Assembly: GCF_000152705.1 (NCBI RefSeq)
Contig: NZ_CH672413.1
Coordinates: 4,027,254-4,091,253 of the forward strand
Length of the DNA stretch: 64,000 nt
Source of the DNA: Janibacter sp. HTCC2649
GTDB lineage: Bacteria; Actinomycetota; Actinomycetes; Actinomycetales; Dermatophilaceae
Reading direction: 5' to 3'
Shown: positions 53,935-63,967 of the stretch, in pieces
Layout of the letters: each line of letters starts with the position of its first letter
Numbering within the stretch: position 1 is the first letter of the stretch
The notes under the pieces: model-generated
Told to the model about the DNA's origin: nothing
Seen by the model: the letters and a program-made list of their open reading frames with translations, nothing else
The model's database searches: none
Position numbers and translations under genes: made by a program

Positions 53935-54492
53935 ATGATCGACGACACCCTGCTCGAGGCCGAGGAAAAGATGGACAAGGCCGTCGAGGTGGCCAAGGAC
54001 AACTTCGCCGCCATCCGCACCGGTCGGGCCCACCCCAGCATGTTCAACAAGGTGATCGTCGACTACTACGGTGCGCCGACCCCCCTGCAGCAGCTCGCGT
54101 CGTTCCAGACGCCCGAAGCGCGCACGATCCTCATCTCCCCGTTCGACAAGGGCGCGATGAACAACATCGAGAAGGCACTGCGCGACGCCGACCTCGGAGT
54201 GAACCCGTCCAACGACGGCAACATCATCCGCTGCATCCTTCCTCAGCTCACCGAGGAGCGTCGCAAGGAGTACATCAAGATGGCGCGCGGTCAGGCCGAG
54301 GACGCCAAGGTCGCGATCCGCAACGTCCGTCGCACCGCCAAGGAGTCCATCGAGAGGCTCGTCAAGGACGGCGACGTCGGCGAGGACGAGGGTTCACGCG
54401 CCGAGAAGGACCTCGAGTCCACGACGAAGAAGTACGTCGACACCATCGACGAGGTGCTCAAGGGCAAGGAGACCGAACTGCTCGAGGTCTGA
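53935..54492 (+). CDS. frr: Ribosome recycling factor
   Basis: 185 residues. MIDDTLLEAEEKMDKAVEVAK ... RTGRAHPSMFNKVIVDYYGAPTPLQQLASF is the classic three-helix RRF with the beta domain. It splits post-termination ribosomes with EF-G. Ribosome site AAGGAGA is 8 bp upstream. A CGGCATAC octamer lies in the 101-bp gap before it. Confidence 0.97.
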   Translation: MIDDTLLEAEEKMDKAVEVAKDNFAAIRTGRAHPSMFNKVIVDYYGAPTPLQQLASFQTPEARTILISPFDKGAMNNIEKALRDADLGVNPSNDGNIIRCILPQLTEERRKEYIKMARGQAEDAKVAIRNVRRTAKESIERLVKDGDVGEDEGSRAEKDLESTTKKYVDTIDEVLKGKETELLEV

Positions 54493-54513
54493 CCTCGAGC
54501 GGACGGCTCAGCG

Positions 54514-55389
54514 ATGAGCGACTCACCCACGACTGACGGCCCGCCGGCGCAGGCCACCAGATCGGCACCGAAGGCGCAGAAGACGCCCAAGGCCGGTCGC
54601 AACCTGCCTGCCGCCATTGGTGTCGGCGTCGGTTTGGCCGTCGTCGTGCTCGCGTCGCTGCTCATCCGGCGCGAAGCGTTCCTCGTCGTCCTCGTGCTTG
54701 CCATGGGGGTCGGCGCGTGGGAGATGCGTCGGGCGGTGCGTCAGGCCGGCATCGACGTGCCTTTGGTGCCCGTGGTCATCGGCTCCGCATCGATGGTGCT
54801 CTCGGCGTTCTTCCGGGGACCCGAGGCGCTCTTCCTCACCTTTGGTCTGACCTGCGTCGGGATCCTCGTGTGGCGGGTCGCTGACGGACTCGACGGCGCC
54901 ATCCGGGACATCGGCGGGGCGTTGTTCGTCGCGCTCTACCCGTGCTTCCTCGGCGGGTTCGCGGCGCTGCTCCTCTCGGCCGACGACGGCCATCTCCGCA
55001 TCATCTACTTCGTCCTCGTCGTGGTCGCCTCGGACATCGGCGGTTACGCCTTCGGGGTCTTCCTCGGCAAGCACCCGATGGCGCCGTCGCTCTCGCCCAA
55101 GAAGTCCTGGGAGGGTTTTGCTGGGTCCGCCTTCACCTGCGCCGTTGTCGGCGCCGTGGGCATCGCCACGCTGCTCGACGGACCGTGGTGGAAGGGTGCC
55201 GTCATCGGTGTGCTGGTCGCAGCAGCCGCCACGATCGGCGACCTCATCGAGTCGAGCATCAAGCGCGACCTCGGCGTCAAGGACATGGGCACCCTGCTCC
55301 CGGGCCACGGCGGCCTCATGGACCGGCTCGACTCGCTCGTGGTGTGCATCCCCGTCGTCTGGGCCCTGCTCCTCTGGGCTACTCCCTGA
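54514..55389 (+). CDS. cdsA: Phosphatidate cytidylyltransferase CdsA
   Basis: 291 residues with about eight membrane helices after a basic, Pro/Ala-rich N-terminus. The CDS signature is S-x(4)-K-R-D-x(4)-K type: SSIKRDLGVKDMGTLLPGHGGLMDRLDSL, complete. It makes CDP-diacylglycerol, the precursor of phospholipids. ATG 54514 lies 21 bp after frr. The last 11 bp overlap the convergent DUF3626 gene. Confidence 0.93.
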   Translation: MSDSPTTDGPPAQATRSAPKAQKTPKAGRNLPAAIGVGVGLAVVVLASLLIRREAFLVVLVLAMGVGAWEMRRAVRQAGIDVPLVPVVIGSASMVLSAFFRGPEALFLTFGLTCVGILVWRVADGLDGAIRDIGGALFVALYPCFLGGFAALLLSADDGHLRIIYFVLVVVASDIGGYAFGVFLGKHPMAPSLSPKKSWEGFAGSAFTCAVVGAVGIATLLDGPWWKGAVIGVLVAAAATIGDLIESSIKRDLGVKDMGTLLPGHGGLMDRLDSLVVCIPVVWALLLWATP

Positions 55390-56251
55390 CCGCAGGGTTG
55401 TCCGGCGGCATCTCATCGCTGCCGAATCTCGCGAGGTAGTGCCACACCCTCTTGAGTGACTGCTCGTCGTAGCGGCCGGTGCGTGATGCCTCGCCGATGA
55501 CCGACGGGTCGAGCTGCCCGTCGCGGGCGATCTCCTCGCCGAGGCTGACGAACTCCGGTCCCCGGTAGCCGGGGTGGCGGCGCAGCTCGTCGAGCGACAG
55601 CCGGAAGCCTGCGTGCCACTCGACCGCGCAGCCGAGCCGGTTCGCGGACTCCTCGACGAAGGTGCCTCGATAGCAGGGGTCGAGCACCAACGCCTCCACG
55701 TCGCGGTCGAGGAGGAGCTCGCCGTGCACGTGCGCCTCGACGTAGTCATCGAGCACTTCTTCGCGGCCACGGTCGTCCGCTTCGGCCAACGCGACCAAGG
55801 TCGACACGCGTGAGGCGACGCCGAAGTGCTCTGGCTCCTCGTAGCTGTCCGGGTAGCAGAACGTCGTGCGGCTCAGGGTGCCGGCCGTCAGGCGGAAGTG
55901 GGCCGACCCGAAGCGGGGCGAACCACCGATCGTCCGGTGGCGAAAGTTGAGCGCGCCGTACTTGGGCCGGTGGACCGCATCGGCCTCGTCGTAGGCCCCC
56001 GCGAAGATGCGGCTCTCCCACAGCCAACGGCTTCCACCTGCGTATGCCGTCAGTCCACCGTTGCTCGTACCGGTCTCGAACTGCGACCGGTAGAGGCGGT
56101 CTCGGGTCATGAGCTCCAGGATCGGCGAGCCACCCGGGCCTCCCACGATCCGGTCGGGATGGAAGTTCAGCGTCACCCGGACGGACGGGTCGACGGACCC
56201 GCCCGTCGCCAAGGACCTGACGTGCTCGAGGGCGTGCTCCTGGGGCCGCAC
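55379..56251 (-). CDS. DUF3626 family protein
   Basis: 290 residues. The central part (VTLNFHPDRIV, FETGTSNGG, GGSPRFGSAHFRL and LVLDPCYRGTFVEE) matches DUF3626, a family of unknown role. Histidine-rich motifs suggest an enzyme but no catalytic set is clear. The GTG start shares one base with the stop of the upstream gene (TAGTG). Function unknown. Confidence 0.75.
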   Translation of the reverse strand: MRPQEHALEHVRSLATGGSVDPSVRVTLNFHPDRIVGGPGGSPILELMTRDRLYRSQFETGTSNGGLTAYAGGSRWLWESRIFAGAYDEADAVHRPKYGALNFRHRTIGGSPRFGSAHFRLTAGTLSRTTFCYPDSYEEPEHFGVASRVSTLVALAEADDRGREEVLDDYVEAHVHGELLLDRDVEALVLDPCYRGTFVEESANRLGCAVEWHAGFRLSLDELRRHPGYRGPEFVSLGEEIARDGQLDPSVIGEASRTGRYDEQSLKRVWHYLARFGSDEMPPDNPAVRE

Positions 56252-57204
56252 TACTCCAGAGTCCCGAGGATGCGCTCGAGGTCCGGCCCCGGCGTGAGGT
56301 TGGCGCCCTCGTCGGTGAACTCGGTCAGCTGGGTCACCACTCCGTCGCGCCAGTAGTAGGTGTGCGGGCTGACCCCGCCCGCGCCGTCCGAGTAGCCGAG
56401 GTAGGCGAACTTCGGCATGAGCATGATTCCGCCCAGCGCCGCTTGCGCCGGCTGCGCGGGGGCAAAGTTGAGCTGACCGCGGTGGGGGATCGAGAAGATG
56501 ATCCCTTCCGAGAGGTCGGCGTCGGGCTGCCACCGCGCCACGGCCTCGGGCAGGAAGAGGGCCATCGAGGCGATGAAGACCGACTCGCCGAGGACGCACG
56601 TGAAGGTCAGGTCATCGTGCTCGATCCGCTCCACGTCGACGTCGGTCGAGTCGAGCAGGGCCCGTGTGTTGCGCCATCCCTGGTCGAGAAGGGTGGCCAG
56701 GGGCGCCACCTTGGTCAGGTGTTCCTCGGCCGGGGTCTCGATCGTCGTCGGGGTGTCCAGCACCAGGAGTTGCCGTACGCCGGGCGCGAACTCGGTCCCG
56801 TACGAGAACCGGTCCTCACCGAGCTGGCGCAGTTGCGACGCGTCCACGAGCCGGGTGTGAATGCTGGCCAGCGTGGCTTCGAGCCCTGCCTCGAGTGGTG
56901 ACACCGCGTCCTTGGCCGCGAACAACGACTCGAAGTGGGTCGTGATCGTCTGCTCCCACCCGTCGGGACCCGCCTCGTCGTTGTGGCAGTTGGCCGCGAG
57001 GTTCCACAGGCCCCAGTGGGACCCGTCATCCGTGACGACCTGATCCGGGTGGACCTCGACCTCGTAGCCCATCTCGGCGAGCCGGGTGCGCACCCGTGCC
57101 CGGAACGTGTCCGACTCGTCCTGGCTGAACATCGTCAGCGACTCGTCCATCGCCGCCGGCTGGGCGTCGCGCTCGATGTCCTTGCGCCTGCCAAAGATTC
57201 CCAT
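56251..57204 (-). CDS. Conserved hypothetical protein upstream of the DUF3626 gene
   Basis: A 317-residue soluble protein with no recognised domain. It is rich in Asp, Glu and Trp, with [14 protein letters not shown] and [12 protein letters not shown] as its most distinctive stretches. No membrane helix or signal peptide. Its stop overlaps the start of the DUF3626 gene, so the two form an operon and may act together. Start ATG 57204. Confidence 0.65.
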   Translation of the reverse strand: MGIFGRRKDIERDAQPAAMDESLTMFSQDESDTFRARVRTRLAEMGYEVEVHPDQVVTDDGSHWGLWNLAANCHNDEAGPDGWEQTITTHFESLFAAKDAVSPLEAGLEATLASIHTRLVDASQLRQLGEDRFSYGTEFAPGVRQLLVLDTPTTIETPAEEHLTKVAPLATLLDQGWRNTRALLDSTDVDVERIEHDDLTFTCVLGESVFIASMALFLPEAVARWQPDADLSEGIIFSIPHRGQLNFAPAQPAQAALGGIMLMPKFAYLGYSDGAGGVSPHTYYWRDGVVTQLTEFTDEGANLTPGPDLERILGTLE

Positions 57205-57286
57205 GATTCCCCACTCCCACATCGACGGTCCGGTCACGCTAACCGGAGTGCGGGGTTGGCGGCGCAACAGTGGGACACTTGATCCG

Positions 57287-58501
57287 ATGACTTCTCTCCC
57301 TGAACCCACCGTCGGCCCTCCGGTGCCCGGGCAGCTGACCTTCAACGCGCCCCGGCGAGGCAAGCCGCCGCGCCATCTGGCCGACCTGTCGCCGGCCGAG
57401 CGCAAGGCTGCCGTCGAGGAGCTGGGCCACAAGGGCTTCCGGGCCAAGCAGCTGTCGACGCACTACTTCGAGCGGCTCGTCGAGTCGCCCGAGGACATGA
57501 CCGATCTGCCCAAGGCCGTGCGTGACGATCTCGTCGCCGACCTGCTGCCGACCCTGCTCACGCCGGTGCGCACGCTCGAGGCCGACCGCGGCGCAACGCT
57601 CAAGTCGGTGTGGCGCCTCCACGACGGAGCGCTCGTCGAGTCGGTGCTCATGCGCTACCCGAAGCGCGTCACGATCTGCATCTCCAGCCAGGCGGGGTGC
57701 GGCATGAACTGCCCGTTCTGCGCCACCGGCCAGGCCGGGCTCACCCGCAACATGTCGGCCGCAGAGATCGTCGAACAGGTCGTCGACGCCAACCGCAAGC
57801 TCCGCCACGGCGCCCTTCCTGCGATCGGCGCAACCCACCCGGCAGAGGCCGGTCTGGGCGACGAGGCCGAGGACGAGGACGCCGCCACGAAGGTCGGGCC
57901 CGAGCGCGTCAGCAACGTCGTCTTCATGGGCATGGGCGAGGCTCTGGCCAACTACAAGGCGGCGATCGGCGCGATCCGTCGTCTCACCGACCCCACGCCC
58001 GACGGCCTCGGGATGTCGGCTCGTGGAATCACGATGTCGACGGTCGGCCTGGTGCCGGCGATCGACAAGCTCGCGGCCGAGGGCATCCCGGTCACGCTCG
58101 CGCTGTCCCTCCACGCCCCCGACGACGAGCTGCGCGACGAGCTCGTCCCGATCAACACCCGGTGGAAGGTCGACGAAGCGATCGACGCGGCCTACCGATA
58201 TTTCGAGGCGACGGGACGTCGCGTCAGCATCGAGTACGCCCTCATCAAGGACATCAACGACCAGGCATGGCGCGCCGACCTTCTCGGCAAGAAGCTCACC
58301 GCGCGCGGCAAGGGTTGGGTGCACGTCAACCCGATCCCGCTCAACCCGACGCCCGGTTCGAAGTGGACCGCTTCCCGTCCCGGCGTCGAGCAGCAGTTCG
58401 TCGAGCGCCTGCGCGCCTACGGCATCCCGACGACGGTCCGAGACACCCGCGGCTCCGACATCGACGGCGCCTGCGGCCAACTCGCTGCCGCGACGTCCTG
58501 A
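57287..58501 (+). CDS. rlmN: 23S rRNA (adenine2503-C2)/tRNA (adenine37-C2)-methyltransferase RlmN
   Basis: 404 residues. The radical-SAM cysteines are [11 protein letters not shown] (Cys138, Cys142, Cys145), followed by [13 protein letters not shown], and the C-terminal methyl-carrying Cys396 is in GACGQLA. It methylates A2503 of 23S rRNA and A37 of tRNAs. Start ATG 57287 (leaderless-like, ACACTT 7 bp upstream). A short acidic insert around residues 185-202 ([16 protein letters not shown]) is unusual. Confidence 0.95.
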   Translation: MTSLPEPTVGPPVPGQLTFNAPRRGKPPRHLADLSPAERKAAVEELGHKGFRAKQLSTHYFERLVESPEDMTDLPKAVRDDLVADLLPTLLTPVRTLEADRGATLKSVWRLHDGALVESVLMRYPKRVTICISSQAGCGMNCPFCATGQAGLTRNMSAAEIVEQVVDANRKLRHGALPAIGATHPAEAGLGDEAEDEDAATKVGPERVSNVVFMGMGEALANYKAAIGAIRRLTDPTPDGLGMSARGITMSTVGLVPAIDKLAAEGIPVTLALSLHAPDDELRDELVPINTRWKVDEAIDAAYRYFEATGRRVSIEYALIKDINDQAWRADLLGKKLTARGKGWVHVNPIPLNPTPGSKWTASRPGVEQQFVERLRAYGIPTTVRDTRGSDIDGACGQLAAATS

Positions 58502-58567
58502 CGCTCGTCACGTTCCGCTGATTGCGGTTCCCTCGGTCATCCGGCCGAGAGAGGCTACCCTGAGGTA

Positions 58568-59755
58568 ATGCGCCTGCGAACTGCTGCGGTCGGCATCGTC
58601 GCCGCCCTGACCCTCTCCGCCTGTGGCAGCACGCTGCCCGACAACCTTCGCGGTGAGGACTCCCACAGCACCACCCACGCGGCGTCCCCCGCAGCGGCCA
58701 AGGCCAAGACCAAGCCGGAGCCTGCGGACGTCGCGTTGCGGCCCGGCGAGTCGTTCCAAGAGCTGTCCATGTCGGCGAAGTACACGCCCAAGGCACCCTT
58801 CGGCACGGGCACCGACGACTACCGCTGCTTCCTCGTTGACCCGAAGTTCGCGCAGGACATGATCGTCAGCGGCGTCAAGATCCAGCCCGACAACCCGGCT
58901 GCCGTTCACCACGTCATCCTCTACAAGGTCGACCCGGCCAACGTCGCCGCGGCCGAGGCCAGGGACGCCAAGGACGCCGAGCAGGGGTGGACCTGCTTCG
59001 GTGGCTCGGGCGTCGACAACGGCCCCGGCGCACAGCTCAACAACGCCGAGTGGGTGGGCGCCTGGGCGCCCGGGGGCGGCGAGCGGGTCATGGCCGAGGA
59101 CATCGGCATCCCCTTGGCCAAGGGCTCGCGCATCATCATCCAGATGCACTACAACCTCCTCGCGGGAGGCGGCGCCGACCAGAGCAAGGCCCGGTTGCGC
59201 CTCACCCCGGCCAGCGCCGGCAAGAAGACCCCGCTCGAGACGATGCTGCTCCCGGCACCGGTCGAGCTCCCGTGCCGCGAGGGCACTCCCGGCGAGCTCT
59301 GTGCCCGCACGCCCGCTGTTGCCGACATCCGCAAGCGCTTCGGCGAGGACGTCGCGACCGCTGACCTTCTGCACCTGCTGTGTGGTGAGCTCAAGCCCGG
59401 GCCGACGCAGTCGTGCACCCGCCCCGTCACCGAACCCGGACTCATCCGCGCCGTCTCGGGACACATGCACCTGCTCGGCAAGTCGATCACCGTCGACGTC
59501 AACAAGGGCACACCCCAGGCCAAGCGCATCCTCGACATTCCTGTCTGGAACTTCGACGACCAGGGAGCCATCCCGCTCAAGAAGGCCGTCGCCGTGAAGA
59601 AGGGTGACACGTACACCGTGACCTGCACCCACGACCAGGCACTGCGCGACGTCCTCCCGGCCTACAAGGGGACCAAGGAGCGCTACGTCGCGTGGGGCGA
59701 GGGCACGACCGACGAGATGTGCCTCGGCATCGTCCTGTTCACCCGCGCGAGCTGA
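58568..59755 (+). CDS. Lipoprotein resembling copper type II ascorbate-dependent monooxygenases (PHM/DBH-like)
   Basis: 395 residues. The lipobox is LSAC with Cys19. The copper ligands match the peptidylglycine/dopamine monooxygenase pattern: His114 and His115 (AVHHVILYK), His194 (IQMHYN), then His299 and His301 (SGHMHLLG) and Met384 (TDEMCLG). So both copper centres appear complete in a surface-anchored bacterial protein. Substrate unknown. The ATG has -10 TACCCT ending 6 bp upstream. The 3' end overlaps the convergent LOG gene by 17 bp. Confidence 0.82.
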   Translation: MRLRTAAVGIVAALTLSACGSTLPDNLRGEDSHSTTHAASPAAAKAKTKPEPADVALRPGESFQELSMSAKYTPKAPFGTGTDDYRCFLVDPKFAQDMIVSGVKIQPDNPAAVHHVILYKVDPANVAAAEARDAKDAEQGWTCFGGSGVDNGPGAQLNNAEWVGAWAPGGGERVMAEDIGIPLAKGSRIIIQMHYNLLAGGGADQSKARLRLTPASAGKKTPLETMLLPAPVELPCREGTPGELCARTPAVADIRKRFGEDVATADLLHLLCGELKPGPTQSCTRPVTEPGLIRAVSGHMHLLGKSITVDVNKGTPQAKRILDIPVWNFDDQGAIPLKKAVAVKKGDTYTVTCTHDQALRDVLPAYKGTKERYVAWGEGTTDEMCLGIVLFTRAS

Positions 59756-60854
59756 GCACCAGCTCGGCGGCCTCGTCGACGGTGTCGACGAGGTGCACGA
59801 CCTGACCCATGCCGCGTTCGCGCCCGAGCGCTTCGATGGCGTTCCACACGGGCACCTCGCGTGACCAGTGGTCGACCCCGACGAGGACCAGTGGCGCCAG
59901 GGTGCGCTCGGCCTCGGCGTAGTACAGCGGCGTGATCGCCTGGAAGATCTCCTGCACCGTGCCGGCCGCACCATGCAGGACGACGAGGCCGGCGGTCGAG
60001 CGCGCGAGTAGCCCGTCCTCACGGATCGCATTGCTGAAGTACTTCGCGATGCCGTTGCAGAAGACGTTGGGCGGCTCGTGCCCGTAGAACCAGGTGGGAA
60101 TGCCGATCGAGCGAACAGCCCTGTCCGGCACGAGGATTCGCACGATCTCGTCGTAGACGTCCAGTGCCAGCCCGGCCCAGTCCGCGATCGACGGACGGAA
60201 CGAGGGTATGCCGGCCAGTCGCCCGAGTGCCTCGCTCACCACCGCGTCCGTTGGACACAGCGCGCCGAGGTTGGCCGCCTCCATGGCCCCGGGCCCACCG
60301 CCGGTGGCGACGACCAGTCCCGCGGCGGCGAGGGTGTGTCCGAGACGGGCGGCACCGGCATACGCCTCGCTGTCGCGCGACAGCGCGTGTCCACCCATGA
60401 CGCCGACGACGGGTGCGTCGCCGACGAACTCGGTGAGGGCGTCGCTGATGGAGTCGTCATGGATGGCACGCAGGAGGGTGACGAAGACGTCGCGATGGTG
60501 GTCGGCTTCACGTGCCCATGAATACGCGCGGGCGTCAGGGGTCTGCTCGTAGCCGTACCTCCCCAACCCGGCATAGAGCTCGTGCGGTTGGTAGAGGCTC
60601 GCCCGGTAGGGGTTCACGGGGGCATGCGGGTCGGTGGGGAAGACGAGCGCGCCGTGGAGGCGCAGGTGCTCGTCGAGCTCGGGGGAGAGGCGGCCACCGA
60701 GGACGATGAGGCCGTCGAGGTCGGTGCGGGCGAGGAGCCGGTCCTCGTGGCGGGTGAGGTCGAGGTCCTGCAACCTCAGCCCCGACAGCGGAGCCCCACT
60801 CGCGACGGCGGCATCGAGGTCGCGCAGGCTCTCGATCTCGTTCATGGATCCCAT
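59739..60854 (-). CDS. LOG family (Rossmann-fold nucleotide-binding) protein
   Basis: 371 residues. VVATGGGPGAMEAANLGA, VVLHGAAGTVQEIFQ (variant of PGGxGTxxE) and VLVGVDHWSRE place it in the LOG/lysine decarboxylase-like superfamily, often phosphoribohydrolases of nucleotide monophosphates. An N-terminal extension of about 150 residues precedes the core. Starts at 60854 (MGSMNEIE) or 60845 are equally plausible. Confidence 0.83.
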   Translation of the reverse strand: MGSMNEIESLRDLDAAVASGAPLSGLRLQDLDLTRHEDRLLARTDLDGLIVLGGRLSPELDEHLRLHGALVFPTDPHAPVNPYRASLYQPHELYAGLGRYGYEQTPDARAYSWAREADHHRDVFVTLLRAIHDDSISDALTEFVGDAPVVGVMGGHALSRDSEAYAGAARLGHTLAAAGLVVATGGGPGAMEAANLGALCPTDAVVSEALGRLAGIPSFRPSIADWAGLALDVYDEIVRILVPDRAVRSIGIPTWFYGHEPPNVFCNGIAKYFSNAIREDGLLARSTAGLVVLHGAAGTVQEIFQAITPLYYAEAERTLAPLVLVGVDHWSREVPVWNAIEALGRERGMGQVVHLVDTVDEAAELVLSSRG

Positions 60855-60890
60855 CCTGCACCTTGGGATCGCCCGCAATCGACGCCTGAC

Positions 60891-60912
60891 GTTTGCGCCG
60901 AGTTCGCTTGGT
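60891..60912 (+). promoter_or_regulatory. Candidate PHO box upstream of alkaline phosphatase
   Basis: GTTTGCGCCGA (60891-60901) and GTTCGCTTGGT (60902-60912) are adjacent 11-bp direct repeats related to the GTTCAC-type PhoP boxes of Streptomyces. They lie about 40-60 bp upstream of the phoA start. Phosphate control of this gene would fit its enzyme activity; the match is imperfect. Confidence 0.4.
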
Positions 60913-60952
60913 GGAGACCCACGGGCTTGGCGAGGACGGTGGAGTGTGCGCC

Positions 60953-62368
60953 ATGCACTCACGAACCTTCTTCACCCGTCGATCCACCGTCGCGCTCGCA
61001 GTGGTCGGCGCCGTCGCACTCACCGGCACCACGGCATACGCCGCCGGTTCGCTGTCCTCCCACGGAGGCGCGGCGCGTCTCGATGGTGACCAGACCAAGA
61101 GCGTGCGCAACGCCATCGAGGGCGGCACGTCCGACAACGTCATCCTGCTCATCGGCGATGGCATGGGCGACTCCGAGATCACGTCGGCGCGCTACTACCA
61201 GGACGGCGCGGCCGGCCGCCTCCCCGGCATCGACGCCCTCCCACTCACCGGTCAGTACACGACGTACTCGCTGACCAAGGACGGCAAGCCGGACTACGTG
61301 CCCGACTCCGCCGCCACCGGCAGCGGCTGGGCGACCGGCACGAAGACCTACGACAACGCCGTGTCTGTCGACATCAAGGGCAAGGCGCAGAAGACGCTGC
61401 TCGAGCTCGCCAAGGCCAAGGGCCTCAAGACCGGCGACGTCACGACCTCCGAGATCCAGGACGCCACCCCGGCCGTCCAGGTCTCGCACATCTCGGCCCG
61501 CTCCTGCTACGGCCCCGTGGCCACGAGTGCGAAGTGCCCCGAGGCGGCCCTCGAGAACGGCGGCCTCGGTTCGATCACCGAGCAGCTCCTCAACACCCGC
61601 CCCGACGTCACCTTCGGTGGCGGTGCGGCGACGTTCGCCGAGACGGCAAAGGCCGGAAAGTATGCCGGTCTCACCCTGGCGCAGCAGGCCCAGGTTCGTG
61701 GGTTCCAGACCGTGACCGACAAGGCCGGCCTGGCCTCGGTGAGCTCGGCCGACCAGAAGAAGCCCGTGCTCGGACTCTTCGGCCAGGGCAACCTGCCCGT
61801 GCGTTGGACCGGCCCCGCCGCCACACCCACCGGTGGCGCCCAGGCACCGGCACCGTGCACCGCCAACCCGGAGCTGCCGACCACGCAGCCCTCGCTCTCC
61901 GACATGACGACGAAGGCGATCTCCCTGCTCGACAGCAAGGAGCGCGGCGCGAAGGGCTTCTTCCTCCAGGTGGAGGGCGCGAGCATCGACAAGCAGGACC
62001 ACGCCGCGAACGCGTGTGGCCAGATCGGTGAGGCGATCGACCTCGACGAGGCCGTGCAGGCCGCTCTGAAGTTCGCCAGGAAGGACGGTCACACCACCGT
62101 CATCGTCACCGCCGACCACGGGCACACGAGCCAGATCGTCGAAGCCGGCTCGACCACCCCGGGTCTCACGGCCAACCTGCTCACGACCGAGGGCAGCCCG
62201 CTGACCCTGAGCTATGGCACTGCGGCCGCTGGTGGTTCGCAGCAGCACACCGGCACCCAGGTGCGCATCGCCGGCTACGGCCCGCAGGCAGCCAACGTCG
62301 TCGGCCTCACCGACCAGACGGACCTCTTCTTCACGATCTCGCGGGCGCTCAAGCTCGACCGTCGCTGA
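60953..62368 (+). CDS. phoA: Alkaline phosphatase (PhoA family), secreted
   Basis: 471 residues with a twin-arginine signal ([16 protein letters not shown], cleaved near AYA-AG). The zinc/phosphate site has IGDGMGDSE (Asp69), the nucleophile Ser119 in [30 protein letters not shown] and QQHTGTQV. Export by the Tat system would allow metal loading in the cytosol. It is followed by a strong terminator. A candidate PHO box is upstream. Confidence 0.93.
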   Translation: MHSRTFFTRRSTVALAVVGAVALTGTTAYAAGSLSSHGGAARLDGDQTKSVRNAIEGGTSDNVILLIGDGMGDSEITSARYYQDGAAGRLPGIDALPLTGQYTTYSLTKDGKPDYVPDSAATGSGWATGTKTYDNAVSVDIKGKAQKTLLELAKAKGLKTGDVTTSEIQDATPAVQVSHISARSCYGPVATSAKCPEAALENGGLGSITEQLLNTRPDVTFGGGAATFAETAKAGKYAGLTLAQQAQVRGFQTVTDKAGLASVSSADQKKPVLGLFGQGNLPVRWTGPAATPTGGAQAPAPCTANPELPTTQPSLSDMTTKAISLLDSKERGAKGFFLQVEGASIDKQDHAANACGQIGEAIDLDEAVQAALKFARKDGHTTVIVTADHGHTSQIVEAGSTTPGLTANLLTTEGSPLTLSYGTAAAGGSQQHTGTQVRIAGYGPQAANVVGLTDQTDLFFTISRALKLDRR

Positions 62369-62384
62369 ACCTCAAGGTGTGACC

Positions 62385-62418
62385 GACAGCCCGGCCGCTA
62401 CCCTGCGGCCGGGCTGTC
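62385..62418 (+). terminator. Perfect hairpin after phoA
   Basis: GACAGCCCGGCCGC (62385-62398) and GCGGCCGGGCTGTC (62405-62418) are exact 14-bp complements with the loop TACCCT, 17 bp after the phoA stop. No U-tract follows. It separates phoA from the aldehyde dehydrogenase gene. Confidence 0.88.
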
Positions 62419-62447
62419 TGCTGCGCGCCCGGGGATAGGGTCGGGGT

Positions 62448-63911
62448 ATGCCCGTAGTGACCCAGAAGTCCGTGCTCTCCTCCGTCCCGACCCAGCTGTT
62501 CATCGCGGGGGAGTGGCGTGACTCGCTCAGTGCCACGACGTTCCCCGTCCAGGATCCGGCGACCGGCTCGGTGCTGGTGGAGGTCGCCAATGGCACAGTC
62601 GCCGATGGGGCTGCGGCGCTCGACGCAGCCGTTGCGGCACAGGCGGATTGGGCCGCGACAGCGCCTCGGGTGCGTGGTGAGATCCTGCGTCGTGCCTTTG
62701 ACCTGTTGACTGCTCGCGCGGACGAGTTCGCGATGCTCATGACCCTCGAGATGGGCAAGCCGCTCGCCGAGTCGCGGGGAGAGGTCGCCTATGGCGCCGA
62801 GTTCTTCCGCTGGTTCAGCGAGGAGGCCGTGCGGATCCACGGCCGATATTCGGTCAATCCCGCCGGCGGGTCGCGTCTGCTCACGATGCAGAAGCCGGTC
62901 GGGCCGACGTTCATGATCACGCCGTGGAACTTCCCGTTGGCGATGGGCACCCGCAAGATCGGTCCCGCCATCGCGGCGGGCTGCACCATGGTCGTCAAGC
63001 CTGCCCACGAGACGCCGCTGTCGATGCTGGCCCTGGCTGCCCTGCTCGAGGAGGCGGGACTGCCGGCGGGCGTGCTCAACGTCGTGACGACAGCTGACAC
63101 GGCCGTCGTCGCCGAGCCGATCATCCGCGACCCACGGCTGCGCAAGCTGACCTTCACCGGATCAACGGCGGTGGGGCGCCGACTGGTGGAGCAGTCGGCG
63201 GAGCAGCTGTTGCGTGTGTCGATGGAGCTGGGTGGCAACGCGCCCTTCCTCGTGTTCGAGGACGCTGACGTCGATGCCGCCGTGGAGGGCGCGATGCTCG
63301 CCAAGATGCGCAACATCGGGGAGGCGTGCACGTCGGCGAATCGCTTCCTGGTGCACGAGTCCGTGGCCGAGGAGTTCTCCGCGGCACTGGCTCGGCGGAT
63401 GGGTGGGCTCAGGGTCGGCAAGGGCACCAAGAGTGGTGTCGATGTCGGGCCGCTCATCACCGACAAGGCCCGTGAGGGCGTCGACGAGCTCGTGCGTGAC
63501 GCCGTCGACCGTGGTGCCACGGTGCTGACCGGTGGCGAGAAGATCGCCGGTCGCGGTCACTTCTACGCGCCGACCGTGCTCACGGGCGTGCCGGCTGGCG
63601 CGCGAGTCCTCACCGAGGAGATCTTCGGACCGGTGGCGCCGATCACGACCTTCGCCGACGAGGCCGAGGCGATCCGGGCGGCGAACTCCACGGAGTACGG
63701 CCTCGTGGCCTACGCCTACACCCGCGACCATGGCCGGGTGATCCGCATCAGCGAGGCGCTGGAGTTCGGGATGGTCGGCATCAACACCGGCATCGTCTCC
63801 AACGCGGCCGCACCGTTCGGTGGTGTCAAGCACTCGGGCTTCGGCCGTGAGGGTGGCTTCGAGGGCATCCACGAGTACCTCGAAACCACCTACGTCTCCC
63901 TCAACCCCTGA
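62448..63911 (+). CDS. NAD(P)-dependent aldehyde dehydrogenase (succinate-semialdehyde type)
   Basis: 487 residues. The cofactor site is TPWNFPLAMGTRKIGPA and TFTGSTAVGRRL, the general base MELGGNAPFLVF and the nucleophile Cys294 in GEACTSANRF. The tail TEYGLVAYAYTRD and GREGGFEGIHEYLETTYVSL matches GabD (succinate-semialdehyde dehydrogenase). The ATG has -10 TAGGGT ending 6 bp upstream (leaderless). Not part of a visible gab operon. Confidence 0.88.
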   Translation: MPVVTQKSVLSSVPTQLFIAGEWRDSLSATTFPVQDPATGSVLVEVANGTVADGAAALDAAVAAQADWAATAPRVRGEILRRAFDLLTARADEFAMLMTLEMGKPLAESRGEVAYGAEFFRWFSEEAVRIHGRYSVNPAGGSRLLTMQKPVGPTFMITPWNFPLAMGTRKIGPAIAAGCTMVVKPAHETPLSMLALAALLEEAGLPAGVLNVVTTADTAVVAEPIIRDPRLRKLTFTGSTAVGRRLVEQSAEQLLRVSMELGGNAPFLVFEDADVDAAVEGAMLAKMRNIGEACTSANRFLVHESVAEEFSAALARRMGGLRVGKGTKSGVDVGPLITDKAREGVDELVRDAVDRGATVLTGGEKIAGRGHFYAPTVLTGVPAGARVLTEEIFGPVAPITTFADEAEAIRAANSTEYGLVAYAYTRDHGRVIRISEALEFGMVGINTGIVSNAAAPFGGVKHSGFGREGGFEGIHEYLETTYVSLNP

Positions 63912-63921
63912 CCTTCGACTT

Positions 63922-63967
63922 ATTGCGCAATCCGTCGGACCGGCGGACTGATTGCGCAATACGTCGG
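63922..63967. repeat. ATTGCGCAAT repeats after the aldehyde dehydrogenase gene
   Basis: The palindrome ATTGCGCAAT occurs at 63922-63931 and 63951-63960, each followed by NCGTCGG, making a 17-bp direct repeat spaced 29 bp; the pair also forms an imperfect hairpin through the CGTCGG/GGCGGA centre. It probably terminates the dehydrogenase transcript. The window ends 33 bp later with no further gene visible. Confidence 0.5.
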
